Shown piece by piece: positions 1 through 9,830 of a DNA stretch of 64,000 bases. Origin of the DNA: Vibrio gangliei (GTDB lineage: Bacteria > Pseudomonadota > Gammaproteobacteria > Enterobacterales > Vibrionaceae); contig NZ_AP021870.1 of NCBI RefSeq assembly GCF_026001925.1, positions 434,001-498,000 of the forward strand, given 5' to 3'. A model generated the notes under the pieces. That model was not told the origin of the DNA and did not search any database. It saw only the letters and a list, made by a program, of their open reading frames with translations. Both the position numbers and the translations under genes were made by a program. The stretch's first letter is position 1. The number at the start of each line of letters is the position of its first letter.

Positions 1-448
1 TGCGAGATTCTTCGTCTTCGGAACGGATTTGGCTGAGTTTGAAATGATCAGCTAAGACTTTTTGACCACCAATGTGAATAACACGAGCGGCTGCACCGAC
101 TTCCTCATCACTAAAGCCAGTTAAATCTTCAGATAGGAAATCAATTAAACGGGCTTCCTGTTGGAAAATAGAAAGCAGTTGCAGCGCAGAATCGGTTGGT
201 GCGGTTTTCAGTTTTGATTCAACTTCAACGATTTTCTCAACCACTTTTTCGACTTCGACTACTTTCTCTACTTCAACAATTTTTTCGACTGGTTTTTCGA
301 TTTCGACAATCTTTTCCACTGGTTTCTCGACGACTTTCTCAATCGTTTTAGTTCTTAGGCTCAGCAATAAGAAAATGACAGTGGTGGCAGCTAAAATGAC
401 GTGTAATAGATCAAAGGTGGTTGGGAAAACCGATAGGTCAAAGTTCAT
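1..448 (-). CDS. DUF2760-type protein, 3' end outside window
   Basis: An open frame runs from ATG at 448 leftward off the window edge, so about 149 N-terminal residues are visible. Residues about 12-30 form one hydrophobic, membrane-like segment. Residues about 35-75 are a low-complexity Glu/Lys/Val stretch built from units such as VEKIVEVEK, probably an extended or coiled linker. A globular part with IDFLSEDLTGFSDEE follows. This arrangement fits DUF2760 proteins of gamma-proteobacteria, whose function is not known. The family assignment is from memory of the motif and not from a search. Nothing in the visible part suggests an enzymatic role. Confidence 0.6.
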   Translation of the reverse strand, partial: MNFDLSVFPTTFDLLHVILAATTVIFLLLSLRTKTIEKVVEKPVEKIVEIEKPVEKIVEVEKVVEVEKVVEKIVEVESKLKTAPTDSALQLLSIFQQEARLIDFLSEDLTGFSDEEVGAAARVIHIGGQKVLADHFKLSQIRSEDEESR

Positions 449-757
449 GGTTTAATCTCTTGGTTAAAATTCTTTTATAAAGCTTAATCCTAAACGAGGA
501 TATTAGGGCGCAATATGAGAAAACAAGGCTCGGTTGCTTAGCTTGAATGTCAGATATTTTAACATAAGCCTAGAAAATTCCATTAAACAATCGTAATTTC
601 AATGGATTGTTGCTTGAAAATTGCTCATATCCGCGTTGATATTGTAGTGGTCGGTTATTTAAGGTCGAGAAACGTAGCAATCTTGGTTAGAATTGCTCGC
701 TAAATTCTTATGCTTCATGAGAATAAGCCAATAAGAGCGTATAGGTAAAAGCAAAAC
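449..757. other. Intergenic region, no gene seen
   Basis: This 309-base AT-rich gap separates two divergent genes, so it should carry both promoters. I see no convincing open frame, hairpin terminator or repeat in it. A GG..GC pair near 683 was checked for sigma-54 spacing and does not fit. Confidence 0.5.
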
Positions 758-1288
758 ATGAATTATAACAGGGTAGTCTGCTTCGATTTAGAGATGTGTT
801 GCTGGAATGTCGATGGTGTAGGCACGACAGGCGAGATTATTGAAGTAGGATTAGCTGAAATCGATTTGACCAGTGGTGAGATTGTTAAACGCGCGCAATA
901 CTACGTGAAACCTGAGCATGATGAGATCTCGGCTTTTTGTTTTGAGCTCACCGGTATTACGCCGAAGAAAGTGCAAAAACAAGGGCGTCCGTTGCAGCAG
1001 GTGATCAAATCGATGATCAAAAACTTTGGTGGCCCGAATAAAATCTACGCCTCTTGGGGACGAGATGATGAAATCTTACGTAAAGAGTGCCAAGACAAAG
1101 GGCTCGATTTTCCCTTTAGCGAGTTTTTGAATTTGGCGACCTTGTATCGTATTAAATATCGTTTAAAAGACAAGCGTATTGGTCATAAAGCGGCGCAAGA
1201 GCAGTTGAATATTGAGTGGGAAGGACGCCAACATTCAGGTTATGTGGATGCTTATAATTTGGCGAAATTAGCACTCGCGATTTTGTAA
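758..1288 (+). CDS. DEDDh-family 3'-5' exonuclease (KapD/ERI-1-like)
   Basis: This 176-residue protein starts with VVCFDLEMCCW, an Exo I motif with the metal-binding D-x-E pair at about residues 10-12. A central acidic segment (ASWGRDDEIL, about 99-108) supplies the Exo II Asp. HSGYVDAYNLAKL near the C terminus (about 158-170) supplies the Exo III His and Asp, which makes it the DEDDh type. The length suits a stand-alone exonuclease domain. Small proteins of this kind resemble Bacillus KapD and the ERI-1/DnaQ-like exonucleases. The substrate (RNA or DNA) cannot be told from the sequence. It is monocistronic and followed by a strong hairpin terminator. Confidence 0.8.
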   Translation: MNYNRVVCFDLEMCCWNVDGVGTTGEIIEVGLAEIDLTSGEIVKRAQYYVKPEHDEISAFCFELTGITPKKVQKQGRPLQQVIKSMIKNFGGPNKIYASWGRDDEILRKECQDKGLDFPFSEFLNLATLYRIKYRLKDKRIGHKAAQEQLNIEWEGRQHSGYVDAYNLAKLALAIL

Positions 1289-1312
1289 TTTATTTCTGTC
1301 GTTATTTCATAC

Positions 1313-1348
1313 AAAAATGCCCGTAAGTATAGCGCTTACGGGCATTTT
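1313..1348. terminator. Bidirectional hairpin terminator
   Basis: The arms AAAATGCCCGTAAG and CTTACGGGCATTTT pair around a short loop. They have A/T runs on both sides and lie between two convergent genes (the exonuclease and tcyP), so the hairpin can serve both. Confidence 0.85.
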
Positions 1349-1378
1349 GCATTTTACAGCATCATGATGTGTTCAATA

Positions 1379-2755
1379 TTACGCCGTGACGTTATTGAAC
1401 TCTTTATTGATTTCTTTTTTGTCACCCAATAAGCGTGAAGTAATGGTGCCAGCAGTCATTGCGCCACTTACATTAAGTGCAGTACGCGCCATATCGATTA
1501 ATGGTTCGATTGAAATCAGCAGCGCGGCGATAGTGACAGGAAGGCCCATTGCAGGTAGTACGATTAACGCAGCAAAGGTTGCACCGCCACCCACACCGGC
1601 AATACCAAATGAACTAATGGTAATAATAGCGACTAAAGACAGTATGAAGTTGATGTCCATTGGGTTAATGCCAACGGTAGGCGCAACCATCACCGCAAGC
1701 ATCGCTGGGTAGATACCCGCACAACCATTTTGACCAATCGTCGCACCGAATGTCGCCGCTAAGTTAGCGATGGCTGGTGGCACTTTCAGTTTGGTAATTT
1801 GCGCTTCAACATTAAGCGGAATAGTGGCCGCAGAGCTACGAGAAGTAAATGCAAAAGTCAGCACTGGCCAAATACGCTTAAAGTATTCTTTCGGGCTCAC
1901 GCCAACAAAAGATACTAATAGGCCGTGCACTAGGAACATCAGCAAAATTGCTACGTAAGATGCCACGATAAAACCAATCAAGCTCAGAATATCGTTTAGG
2001 CTTGAGGTAGCCACCACTTTGGTCATTAAGGCTGCAATACCGTAAGGCGTTAAAGCGATGATCATTTTCACTAAACGCATCACAATAGATTGCACCGCTT
2101 CAACGAAAGTGCGGATAGGCGATTCTAGCTCTTGCTTTTCTTTCATTACATGACGAGCAGCAATGCCGACCAAAATACCGAAGATAACTACTGCGATAAT
2201 AGAGGTAGAACGAGCACCAGTTAAATCAGCAAACGGGTTGGTTGGAATAAAGCTTACCAGCATTTGTGGAATAGTGAGGTCTGCCACGCTGCCCATACGG
2301 TTTTCAAGTACTGCCATGCGAGCGGTTTCGCGCACACCTTCAGACAAGCCCTCTGCAGATAGGCCAAAACCATGTGCTACGGCGATACCGATTAATGCCG
2401 AAATCATAGTTGTAAATAATAATACGCCAATGGTTAAGCCACTGATTTTGCCAAGCGAACCTGAATTATCGAGTTTCACCACTGCAGAAATCATTGAGAT
2501 CAATACCAATGGCATGATCACCATTTTTAGTAGACCGACATAACCGCTGCCGATCACGTTTACCCAATCAAGGGTTTCTTTGATGATAGGATTTCCTTCA
2601 CCGTAGAAAACGTGAATCAATAGGCCGTAAGCACTACCAAAGACAAGTCCTAATAAAACGAGGCGAGATAGAGTGCTAGATTTTCTTTGTTGCTTAAAGA
2701 GAAAGAAAAGAATGCACACAAATATCGCTAAATTCGCGATAACCACAAGTGACAT
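1379..2755 (-). CDS. tcyP: L-cystine symporter TcyP (DAACS family)
   Basis: This 458-residue polytopic membrane protein belongs to the dicarboxylate/amino acid:cation symporter family. Multiple hydrophobic segments are visible, with hairpin-like serine-rich stretches ([12 protein letters not shown], about 304-315) and [19 protein letters not shown] in the substrate-binding core. The NQNGCAG-type core and length match E. coli TcyP/YdjN (463 residues), which imports L-cystine, better than GltP or DctA. Its role would be sulfur acquisition. It is a single-gene unit ending at the shared terminator at 1313-1348. I did not see a certain CysB-type site upstream. The subfamily call is from recollection of TcyP. 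Confidence 0.82.
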   Translation of the reverse strand: MSLVVIANLAIFVCILFFLFKQQRKSSTLSRLVLLGLVFGSAYGLLIHVFYGEGNPIIKETLDWVNVIGSGYVGLLKMVIMPLVLISMISAVVKLDNSGSLGKISGLTIGVLLFTTMISALIGIAVAHGFGLSAEGLSEGVRETARMAVLENRMGSVADLTIPQMLVSFIPTNPFADLTGARSTSIIAVVIFGILVGIAARHVMKEKQELESPIRTFVEAVQSIVMRLVKMIIALTPYGIAALMTKVVATSSLNDILSLIGFIVASYVAILLMFLVHGLLVSFVGVSPKEYFKRIWPVLTFAFTSRSSAATIPLNVEAQITKLKVPPAIANLAATFGATIGQNGCAGIYPAMLAVMVAPTVGINPMDINFILSLVAIITISSFGIAGVGGGATFAALIVLPAMGLPVTIAALLISIEPLIDMARTALNVSGAMTAGTITSRLLGDKKEINKEFNNVTA

Positions 2756-2892
2756 ATTTTAATCCTTAAAATGTGTTGTAAATAAGTAGGAAGGATAGAA
2801 GTCGAAATGAATAAACGACTAGTTATCGATAACTTACAGTTTAGTAACAATGAATGAAAGCTGATTATGCTATCTATTATTACGTTTAGTTA

Positions 2893-3158
2893 TATACCCA
2901 AGTAACCTCAAGATGCGAGTTTCAGCAAGAATAAAACAAGTTTTAGGCAAGGCGAATTGAATATGATCATAGTCATTCTATCTCTGTTCAATTTAACGCA
3001 GCATAAAGCTTGTTTTAACTTGCCCTTCGGGAGCTTCATCCAAGCTCTTAGCCTACGTCAGATTTAATTGAAAGGTGTTTACATTCCGCATAAATCTTCC
3101 TTGTCTAAGAACTTGGATGATAGCTCTGAATTCTGCATCTTGAGGTCACTTGGGTATA
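2893..3158. repeat. 266-bp intergenic inverted-repeat element
   Basis: The ends TATACCCAAGTAACCTCAAG (from 2893) and the complementary right end (to 3158) form 24-base terminal inverted repeats with one mismatch. Two more inverted pairs lie inside: TAAAACAAG near 2933 with CTTGTTTTA near 3008, and CATCCAAGCTCTTA near 3038 with TAAGAACTTGGATG near 3105. There is no coding frame. The whole element should fold into a long branched structure. It resembles non-autonomous repeats scattered between genes in Vibrio chromosomes; only one copy is present here. No clear target duplication is visible. Confidence 0.75.
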
Positions 3159-3257
3159 TGTCCTAGCATCCACATGCTAGTTCATTATGTAAAAACGGCT
3201 ACTCAATGGCAGCCGCTTGAAATAGGTTTAGTGCTTGGTAAAAGCTAATGAATGTTT

Positions 3258-3881
3258 TTAGTCGATCATAGCTAACCAAATACCGACACCTATCATTAAT
3301 GTACCAGCGATACGGTTGAGACATTTCACATTGTCGCCTTTCATTAGGAAGAGACGCAGACTCTTGCCACCTGAGGCATAAGCCATCATGGAAATAAATT
3401 CTGTACACATGATGATACCAATCAGTACTATCATCTGGTGTGGAACAGATTTTTCAACATTAATAAAAGGGGGTAATAAGGAAATCATGAATGCCCAACC
3501 TTTAGGGTTCGCAATAGCAGTGATGAAGCCTTGACTCATTAATTTGAAGCGATCAGTAGAGGTTCCATTATGCTCAAGGTTTAAAGACATTTTGCCTTTA
3601 TTGCGCCACATATTGACACCAATCCAAATCAAATATGCACCACCGATCCACTTTAATGCGATAAACAGGCTAGGGTAATTGAGCATAATTGCCGCCACAC
3701 CAATAACAGCAGAAGTGGCCACCAAAGCGACCCCAGCAAGCTCGCCGACCATCATCCATAAAGTGCGCTTAATGCCAATGCTCATACCGAGTGTTAACGC
3801 CAGCGTCATACACATTCCAGGCGTAATGGATACAAAAAAGAAAGTCGGAATAAACGCAGTAAGCAGGGCGTAATCGAGCAT
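3258..3881 (-). CDS. LysE/RhtB-family amino-acid exporter
   Basis: A six-segment inner-membrane protein of about 207 residues from the chosen ATG at 3881 (MLDYALL). The open frame continues upstream to 3965, but the extra N terminus is not typical of the family. The signature FFFVSITPGMCM (the family's TPGP-like motif at about residue 20) and FITAIANPKGWAFM are characteristic of LysE/RhtB exporters of amino acids such as homoserine, threonine or leucine. The substrate cannot be predicted. The gene lies between the inverted-repeat element and the GNAT gene and is transcribed alone. Confidence 0.82.
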   Translation of the reverse strand: MLDYALLTAFIPTFFFVSITPGMCMTLALTLGMSIGIKRTLWMMVGELAGVALVATSAVIGVAAIMLNYPSLFIALKWIGGAYLIWIGVNMWRNKGKMSLNLEHNGTSTDRFKLMSQGFITAIANPKGWAFMISLLPPFINVEKSVPHQMIVLIGIIMCTEFISMMAYASGGKSLRLFLMKGDNVKCLNRIAGTLMIGVGIWLAMID

Positions 3882-4057
3882 AAACAACATCCAAATGTTA
3901 AATAATGTTTCTACTTTAATGGAAATTATGTGGAGAAGGAAGAAGGCAGAGAATGTTATTGGCATTTATGTCAGGTAAAAGTTAAATCGGTTAAATACAA
4001 TGAAGAAACAATCAAGTAAAATGGCGTGCTATCGAATTTTTTATTGGTTACTCATAA

Positions 4058-4537
4058 ATGAAGGTTCAAATACAGGCAGCTCAAGCGCAAGATCTGGAAC
4101 AATTGGATGAGTTCATGTTTTTGTTGCATCAAGAGCACCATGAGGCTTGCCCGGAACTATTTAAAACAGCAGAAGAAATTGAACAAGAGAAGAGCATTGC
4201 TCGCTATCTGCAGTCTCCCGATTGTTTGGTTTATATTGCAAAAGACTTGGATTCAGGAAAATTCATTGGGTTTGTCACTGGTCATTTTGGCGAGCTTATT
4301 TCGACTGTCAGCAAACCTGTACCAATGGGGAGTATTGATGAGCTCTATGTTTTACCTGAATGTCGTCATTTAGGTGTCGCAAATCGTCTGTTAAAAAAAA
4401 TAGAACAAACCTTGGTTGATTACGGTGTTCAGCAATTATTTGTCGAAGTGTGGGACTTCAATCAAACGGCGAAATCATTATATAACAAACTCGGTTATAA
4501 CACTCATATTCACTGGCTAAGAAAGTCGGTGATTTAG
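4058..4537 (+). CDS. GNAT-family N-acetyltransferase
   Basis: This 159-residue protein has the GNAT fold. Motif A, IDELYVLPECRHLGVANRLLKKIE (in part), carries the R/Q-x-x-G-x-A/G acetyl-CoA loop at about residues 108-115. The C-terminal AKSLYNKLGYN is the usual motif B. The substrate is unknown. The next gene begins 20 bases downstream on the same strand, followed by overlapping queC, so the three are likely co-transcribed. Nothing in the sequence links acetylation to queuosine synthesis. Confidence 0.82.
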   Translation: MKVQIQAAQAQDLEQLDEFMFLLHQEHHEACPELFKTAEEIEQEKSIARYLQSPDCLVYIAKDLDSGKFIGFVTGHFGELISTVSKPVPMGSIDELYVLPECRHLGVANRLLKKIEQTLVDYGVQQLFVEVWDFNQTAKSLYNKLGYNTHIHWLRKSVI

Positions 4538-4557
4538 TTTTTGGAAAGCATTACTCA

Positions 4558-6063
4558 GTGAAATCATTTTTTTCTATCTTTGTCTTTTTTTGGATGCTGA
4601 TTGTGTCGTCAGCATGCGCTATTGCATCATCAAATGAGGTATCTACTGTTCATGCTCTAAGTTCAGCTACGAGCAATCAGCTAGAACTCAATAAGAATCT
4701 AAAAGGCGCATTGTGTTATATACAAGCTGATGATCAAGTTGTATTTGTTGATGAAGTCATCTCTAAAAAACTGTCTTTACCCGGTGGGACGATAGAGCAA
4801 GGGGAAGACCCAGCTAAAACTGCTGAGCGAGAAGTATGGGAGGAAACTGGCTTAGTCGTTCATGCGAAAGATGTGTTAACTCAAACCGAGACAGCTGTGG
4901 TTTTCCATTGTGAGCCCGCTTCTGGAGTGATTGCGTTTGCGGCGACGAATCAACAGGGTTTTCATGTACTGCCAGCTTGGTTTGCCCCAGATTTCGCGAT
5001 TGAAATTAAACAAGTTTTGTTAGGGTACCCAGAAATAATAGATAAGGCGCAGTATCGTTACCCAGACCAATTTGCACAGCAGGTGTTAGGACATAAGGTG
5101 GTTAACGCACCTATACAATATATTCAGTCAGCAGAGGCGGCTGCGCCAGCAGTACATCGAAGTGAGCTTCCTATTATTGAATCGATGCAATATTACCTGA
5201 CATCCAATAACCATAACGATAGTAACGTTATGCATTATGCTTTATCTGCATTTAACATATTATCAAGTTTGTTTGGAGTACTGTTTCTTCTGCCTATATT
5301 GCTCTATTTCATGGGTGGGAATGCCTTAAATCGAATGATTTTCTTAGGCGTAATGACGGCGACAATTTGTTTACTGATTCAGCTTGGGTTGCAATATCCA
5401 CGACCATATATTTATTTGCCAAGTTTACAAATGACCGATGCGATAGGTTTTAGCACTCCGAGTATCCGTTCTGCTCTGGCTGTGGTGTTAATTGGGTATT
5501 TCTATCGAGTCTGGAAGCAGCAGGAAGACAGATCTATCAAAGGTGCGCTTCTTTTCTTTATTGCCTTGATGCTGTTTCAAGGTATGGCCAGCGTGGTTTT
5601 AGGTGAACAATTTATTTCAGATGTATTGTTTGGCTATGTGATTGGTTTATTTGGTTTATGGCACTTTATCCGAATGGAGGGCACTTTAGTCCGCCGTAAG
5701 CTTGATATTTTTGACTACCCGGCTTTATGGTTAGTTATGGCTCTAGTGAGCGCTGTATTGACATTGATATTCAGCTCTATACAAATGGCGAACATTACTG
5801 CTGTTTCATTAGCGATGGCAGGTGTTCACTCAGTGTTAAGATCATCAAAGATTGAACAGCGTTCACACATGTTCATAAAGCTGCTGATTTGTTGGACAAT
5901 CGGAGCAGTGCTGATTGAAGGGGAGATGGAGTGGTTCAGCCATTTTACAGGCGTTTCATCAAGCTTGAACTATTTTATGCAAAGTGGTCTTTGGTTTGTG
6001 TTGTCTTATATAATTATTCGAATTAGTTGTATTGAATTTAAAACAAAAGAGAAAACGAAATGA
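4558..6063 (+). CDS. Nudix hydrolase fused to a PAP2-like membrane domain
   Basis: A 501-residue two-part protein with a GTG start. Residues 1-24 look like a signal or anchor segment. A complete Nudix box (GX5EX7REUXEEXGU) spans residues 77-99 with REVWEETGL, so pyrophosphate-bond hydrolysis of a nucleotide-like substrate is plausible. From about residue 230 several membrane segments follow, with the layout of a PAP2 lipid phosphatase: YPRP (about 281), PSIR at 301-304 where the family has PSGH, and LGEQFISD at 348-355 where the family has a catalytic His at the Gln351 position. The phosphatase half may therefore be inactive. The last codons overlap queC by ATGA, implying translational coupling. 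Confidence 0.72.
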   Translation: MKSFFSIFVFFWMLIVSSACAIASSNEVSTVHALSSATSNQLELNKNLKGALCYIQADDQVVFVDEVISKKLSLPGGTIEQGEDPAKTAEREVWEETGLVVHAKDVLTQTETAVVFHCEPASGVIAFAATNQQGFHVLPAWFAPDFAIEIKQVLLGYPEIIDKAQYRYPDQFAQQVLGHKVVNAPIQYIQSAEAAAPAVHRSELPIIESMQYYLTSNNHNDSNVMHYALSAFNILSSLFGVLFLLPILLYFMGGNALNRMIFLGVMTATICLLIQLGLQYPRPYIYLPSLQMTDAIGFSTPSIRSALAVVLIGYFYRVWKQQEDRSIKGALLFFIALMLFQGMASVVLGEQFISDVLFGYVIGLFGLWHFIRMEGTLVRRKLDIFDYPALWLVMALVSAVLTLIFSSIQMANITAVSLAMAGVHSVLRSSKIEQRSHMFIKLLICWTIGAVLIEGEMEWFSHFTGVSSSLNYFMQSGLWFVLSYIIIRISCIEFKTKEKTK

Positions 6064-6752
6064 CGTCAAAAGCGGTTGTAGTATTTAGCGGTGGGCAAGA
6101 TTCAACCACTTGTTTAGTAAAAGCATTGAAAGAGTACGATGAAGTACACGCTATTACCTTTGATTATGGGCAACGTCACAAACTGGAAATTGAAGTCGCT
6201 CAAGGCTTATCAAAAAAACTAGGTGTTAGCGCTCATAAAGTCATGGATGTGGGGCTTTTGAATGAATTGGCGATCAGTTCTTTAACTCGCGATGATATTC
6301 CGGTCTCACATGAGTTACAAGACAACGGTTTACCGAATTCTTTCGTGCCAGGCAGAAATATTCTGTTTTTAACTTTAGCAGGTATCTATGCCTATCAGAT
6401 TGGTGCTCAAACGGTGATTACTGGCGTATGCGAAACCGACTTTTCTGGCTATCCAGACTGTCGTGATGAGTTTGTGCGTTCTATAAACCAATCTTTAGTG
6501 TTGGGGATGGATCGCCAGTTTAAGATTGAAACACCATTAATGTGGCTAAACAAAGCGGAAACATGGGCCTTGGCGGACCACTATCAAGCGCTCGATTTGG
6601 TTAGGAATGAAACACTGACTTGCTACAACGGTGTGATCGGCGATGGCTGTGGCGATTGTCCTGCTTGCCAATTGCGTCAGGCAGGCTTACAAGATTATCT
6701 TAAAAATCGTGAAGCGGTAATGGCATCACTGAAGCAAAAATCAACCGAGTGA
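6060..6752 (+). CDS. queC: 7-cyano-7-deazaguanine synthase QueC
   Basis: QueC converts 7-carboxy-7-deazaguanine to preQ0 with ATP and ammonia, an essential step toward queuosine in tRNA. The 230-residue length is typical. The PP-loop ATP motif SGGQDS is at residues 10-15. The zinc site [10 protein letters not shown] lies near residues 196-205, with a further Cys shortly before it in [22 protein letters not shown] is also characteristic. The start overlaps the stop of the Nudix-PAP2 gene by four bases. A hairpin terminator follows about 70 bases later. Confidence 0.96.
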   Translation: MTSKAVVVFSGGQDSTTCLVKALKEYDEVHAITFDYGQRHKLEIEVAQGLSKKLGVSAHKVMDVGLLNELAISSLTRDDIPVSHELQDNGLPNSFVPGRNILFLTLAGIYAYQIGAQTVITGVCETDFSGYPDCRDEFVRSINQSLVLGMDRQFKIETPLMWLNKAETWALADHYQALDLVRNETLTCYNGVIGDGCGDCPACQLRQAGLQDYLKNREAVMASLKQKSTE

Positions 6753-6821
6753 TCGTACAGTAAGCCGCTATATACTTTGTTTTGTTCAATATAGAGTTGA
6801 TAAATATAAGAACTTGTAAAT

Positions 6822-6845
6822 CGGCCCTCTAATTCGAGGGCCGTT
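6822..6845. terminator. Hairpin terminator between queC and DUF2750 gene
   Basis: CGGCCCTC and GAGGGCCG pair around a six-base loop, followed by a short T run. It sits between convergent genes. It is weak on the minus side. Confidence 0.7.
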
Positions 6846-6861
6846 TGGAAAGACTTTGCGA

Positions 6862-7212
6862 TTACAAGTACATTTTTGCCAGATCGCTTGGTTCCACTTC
6901 TTTGCCTTCAAGTTCGGCATTCCAGTTAGTACCAATCAATACGCCATCTTCCGCGAGTGTGATCAACCAATCTTCAACAAAAATATCTAATGGAATTTCA
7001 AGCACTTCGAAATCAGCCCATTCTTCAACATTGTGCATAACAGCATCTTCTTTCGCTGACCAAAAAGGCATAACTTCACTGTTTTCAAATTCAGATGAAT
7101 CACAAGCTAACCAGCCATCTTCATTTTTAAGACCCCAAACCAACTTGGTTTCTTGAGTTTCTTGAACAAAAAGCGCTAAGTTTGCTTGGATGTCTGAGGT
7201 TAATTTTGACAT
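6862..7212 (-). CDS. DUF2750 domain protein
   Basis: This 116-residue soluble, acidic protein has the DUF2750 pattern: KLVWGLKNEDGWLACDS near residue 22, MPFWSAKEDA near 49, and IPLDIFVEDWLITLAEDGVLIG near 73. It has no signal peptide, no membrane segment and no catalytic motif I can name. The function is unknown. It appears to be a single-gene unit between queC and rlmI. Confidence 0.75.
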   Translation of the reverse strand: MSKLTSDIQANLALFVQETQETKLVWGLKNEDGWLACDSSEFENSEVMPFWSAKEDAVMHNVEEWADFEVLEIPLDIFVEDWLITLAEDGVLIGTNWNAELEGKEVEPSDLAKMYL

Positions 7213-7327
7213 GTTTTACTCTCTTAATATGAGTATGATTGATTGGTGAATAGTCTGCCTATCAGTGTAGCGTTATATCGTTAGGCCGCTAGAAAAAACA
7301 GGCATAGGCAGATTATAGTATTTGATT

Positions 7328-8587
7328 TTATAGAACGTGACAGGCAAAACCTTTAAGATAAAAACCTTCCGGATAAGCACTGTCGACAGGGTGATCGGCA
7401 GCTTGACTGAAACGTTCAATAAATTGCACTTTACGGCCAGCGTCCAAGGCTGCATCAGCTAGGATTTTCTGGAATAAATTCTGTTCCATTAAACCTGAAC
7501 ACGAATACGTTAATAATGTACCACCAGGTTTTAGGATTTGCATTGCCAGCATATTAATGTCTTTGTAGCCGCGGCAAGCGCCATTGAGTTGTGCTTTAGA
7601 CTCTGCAAACTTTGGCGGGTCCATGATCACAACGTCGAATTTCGTGCCATTGTCACGGTACTCTCGCAGCAGTTTGAATACGTCAGCGTTTAAAAATTCA
7701 GCTTTAGTGACATCAAACCCATTTAATTCAGCATTGGCTTTTGCATTATCAAGTGCGGGTTGAGAGACATCAGCATTGATTACGTGAGCAGCGTTGCCTT
7801 TTAATGCATAAAGACCAAAACCACCGGTATATGAAAAACAGTTTAAAACCGATTTACCGCCCACGTATTTCATCGCTTGTTGGCGGCTATCACGTTGATC
7901 TAAATAAAATCCAGTTTTGTGGCCTGATTGAATATCAACTTGGATCTTCACGCCATTTTCTTCAATAACAACAACCTCTGGTGGAGTATCACCATGTAAC
8001 ACACCTTGACGCTCTTTTAAGCCTTCTTTCTTACGCACAGACACATCAGAACGTTCATAAATGCTACAAGTTGGGAAAACTTGTTTTAAGGCTTCGATTA
8101 GTTCATCACGTTTGGCTTCAGCACCTGCACTGAGTAATTGGCAGACTAAGAAATCTTGATAGCGGTCGATAGTAATACCAGGAAGACCGTCAGATTCACC
8201 TGCAATCAAACGATAACCGGTTAATCCATCGCGTTTAATTATGGCTTCACGCATATTTTGTGCATCAGTAAGGCGCTTAACAAAAAACGCAGTATTGATC
8301 TCTTCTTTTTCAAAGCTCCACACTCGGGCACGAATTTGCGATTGTGGCGAAAATGCCGCTTTGGCTAGCCACTGGCCTTGATTTGAGTAAACATCTACCG
8401 TTTCACCAAGTTGAGGTTTTCCTTCAACTTTTTGAATACCGCGAGAAAAAATCCAAGGGTGGCGACGTAATAACGATTTTTCTCTGCCTTTTACTAGGTA
8501 AATTGATGAAGTTTCAGTAGTGGTAGAAGGGGCTGAGTTTGAAGACGACGCTGTATTTGCAGAAGACGCTTGGTTTAAAGAAGACAT
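7328..8587 (-). CDS. rlmI: 23S rRNA m5C1962 methyltransferase RlmI
   Basis: RlmI methylates cytosine 1962 of 23S rRNA using S-adenosylmethionine. An N-terminal PUA domain begins at about residue 29 ([20 protein letters not shown]), followed by a Rossmann methyltransferase domain with [26 protein letters not shown] and [10 protein letters not shown] carrying the catalytic Cys. The 419 residues exceed E. coli RlmI (396) because of a Ser/Thr/Ala-rich N-terminal tail of about 28 residues; no better internal start was seen. Gene order rlmI, acyP, tusE, yccA matches E. coli, although strands differ here. A 287-bp repeat lies just upstream. Confidence 0.93.
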   Translation of the reverse strand: MSSLNQASSANTASSSNSAPSTTTETSSIYLVKGREKSLLRRHPWIFSRGIQKVEGKPQLGETVDVYSNQGQWLAKAAFSPQSQIRARVWSFEKEEINTAFFVKRLTDAQNMREAIIKRDGLTGYRLIAGESDGLPGITIDRYQDFLVCQLLSAGAEAKRDELIEALKQVFPTCSIYERSDVSVRKKEGLKERQGVLHGDTPPEVVVIEENGVKIQVDIQSGHKTGFYLDQRDSRQQAMKYVGGKSVLNCFSYTGGFGLYALKGNAAHVINADVSQPALDNAKANAELNGFDVTKAEFLNADVFKLLREYRDNGTKFDVVIMDPPKFAESKAQLNGACRGYKDINMLAMQILKPGGTLLTYSCSGLMEQNLFQKILADAALDAGRKVQFIERFSQAADHPVDSAYPEGFYLKGFACHVL

Positions 8588-8685
8588 AATTGAAAAAGCC
8601 TGAAATGAACATGTTGGGCGCTATTCTCATGGAATGTGAGCCTGAAAGCAAATGAATCTGCCAATTGTTTAATTCGGACAGGTTT

Positions 8686-8972
8686 CTAGGGTCTGTTGAC
8701 CTTTCGTGATGATTTTTGCAGCGAATTGTTGGACATTTGAACAAGGCAGAGGCTCCGTGGTGTAGCTAGCCTACACGAGGAGCCGATAACGCAGTACAAA
8801 TGTCCAACAAGCTCTGCCCGAAGGGTTCGGCTAAAAGCATTTTATACCGTACTTTGTAATAAGATAGGTTAAGTCTCATTTACTTAGAATAACTAGGCTA
8901 CAATCAACTTGCCTCGTCTAAAATGCTTTTATCTCGAACAAAATTTAACCACAAAAGATCAACAGACCCTAG
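8686..8972. repeat. 287-bp inverted-repeat element, copy 1
   Basis: This element is bounded by CTAG on both sides, with terminal inverted repeats of about 23 bases starting CTAGGGTCTGTTGA (two mismatches between the arms). A strong internal hairpin pairs GGCTCC..GTGTAG with CTACAC..GGAGCC near 8751-8783. There is no coding capacity, so it looks like a MITE or other non-autonomous intergenic repeat. A near-identical copy lies at 45444-45730. It occupies most of the gap between rlmI and acyP. Confidence 0.88.
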
Positions 8973-9036
8973 CTATTCTTTCAATATCGTTACATTTAAA
9001 CATAACGAGTAGTTCAACCAAATCAGGAGATCGGAA

Positions 9037-9309
9037 ATGGCAGAAATTGGCAGAATGTTTATCGTGTCAGGTCGAGTGCAAGGTGTGGGCTTTCGCTACC
9101 AAACGGCGCATCACGCGTTAACGATGGGGCTGACTGGTCATGCAAAGAATCTCAATAACGGTGACGTCGAGGTATTAGCTTGTGGCAGTGAGCAAAAGGT
9201 AGAAGAATTTCATCAATGGTTGCATCAAGGCCCAAGAACGGCCTATGTCGAGTCCGTTCAAGAGGTTGAAACCAGTCTATTCGCACCGAGAGATTTTGCG
9301 ATTTTATAA
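9037..9309 (+). CDS. acyP: Acylphosphatase
   Basis: AcyP hydrolyses acyl phosphates to carboxylate and phosphate in the cytoplasm. The 90-residue length is standard. The signature [12 protein letters not shown] (about residues 13-24) holds the catalytic Arg, and [13 protein letters not shown] (about 35-47) holds the catalytic Asn. A purine-rich ribosome site (AGGAG) precedes ATG at 9037. The 3' end overlaps convergent tusE by six bases. Confidence 0.95.
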   Translation: MAEIGRMFIVSGRVQGVGFRYQTAHHALTMGLTGHAKNLNNGDVEVLACGSEQKVEEFHQWLHQGPRTAYVESVQEVETSLFAPRDFAIL

Positions 9310-9633
9310 ACATTTCGCAGGTTTGGGTAAACCCGCTAACTTCGTTGCTTGCTTAGCTGGGCCTTTGCGAAAGAGAGTAAATAAGTATTTGCTGTTGCCT
9401 TTTTCTGGGCCGTGTTCTTTTTCCATCGCTTTAACGAGCATGCGTACCGCGGGGGAGGTATTAAATTCAAGGTAAAAGTTTCGCACAAAACGAATGACTT
9501 CCCAATGTGCATTGGTTAACTCAATGCCTTCTTCTTGTGCGATCACTGGCACGAGTCCTTCTTCCCACTGAGTGTGGTCCAAAAGATAGCCTTCTTTATC
9601 GGTTTCGATATTTTGATTGTTATATTGATACAT
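9304..9633 (-). CDS. tusE: TusE/DsrC-family sulfur-relay protein
   Basis: TusE accepts sulfur from TusBCD and passes it to MnmA for 2-thiouridine formation in tRNA wobble positions. The 109-residue protein shows [21 protein letters not shown] at its start (in part), [16 protein letters not shown] in the middle and ends with KCL. The penultimate Cys is the sulfur-carrying residue conserved in DsrC/TusE. Its position between acyP and yccA is the same as in E. coli. Confidence 0.94.
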   Translation of the reverse strand: MYQYNNQNIETDKEGYLLDHTQWEEGLVPVIAQEEGIELTNAHWEVIRFVRNFYLEFNTSPAVRMLVKAMEKEHGPEKGNSKYLFTLFRKGPAKQATKLAGLPKPAKCL

Positions 9634-9760
9634 GTATCGTGTTCCTGACGCTAATACTTAATCTGAACTGTTGAGGTTACTTAACTATCGAATAGTGTGA
9701 ACCGTATCGATTAGCTTGATAACACTAATGATAATATTAAAAACGCCCTAGATAAAAGAA

Positions 9761-9790
9761 AAGCCTGAAAGTTTCCCTTCAGGCTTGCTT
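9761..9790 (-). terminator. Rho-independent terminator of yccA
   Basis: AAGCCTGAAA and TTCAGGCTT form a stem. Read on the minus strand it ends in a T-rich run (TTTTCTTTTA), placed just downstream of the yccA stop. Confidence 0.8.
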
Positions 9791-9830
9791 GATATCATTC
9801 GCTATTTGAGTGAGCGAATTCATCTCTTAA

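Noticed and set aside
1386..2543. Open frames on the plus strand opposite tcyP (1386-1712, 1770-1958, 2163-2543).
   Set aside because: They are antisense to a well-supported transporter and their translations have no recognisable domain; they are by-products of its codon use.
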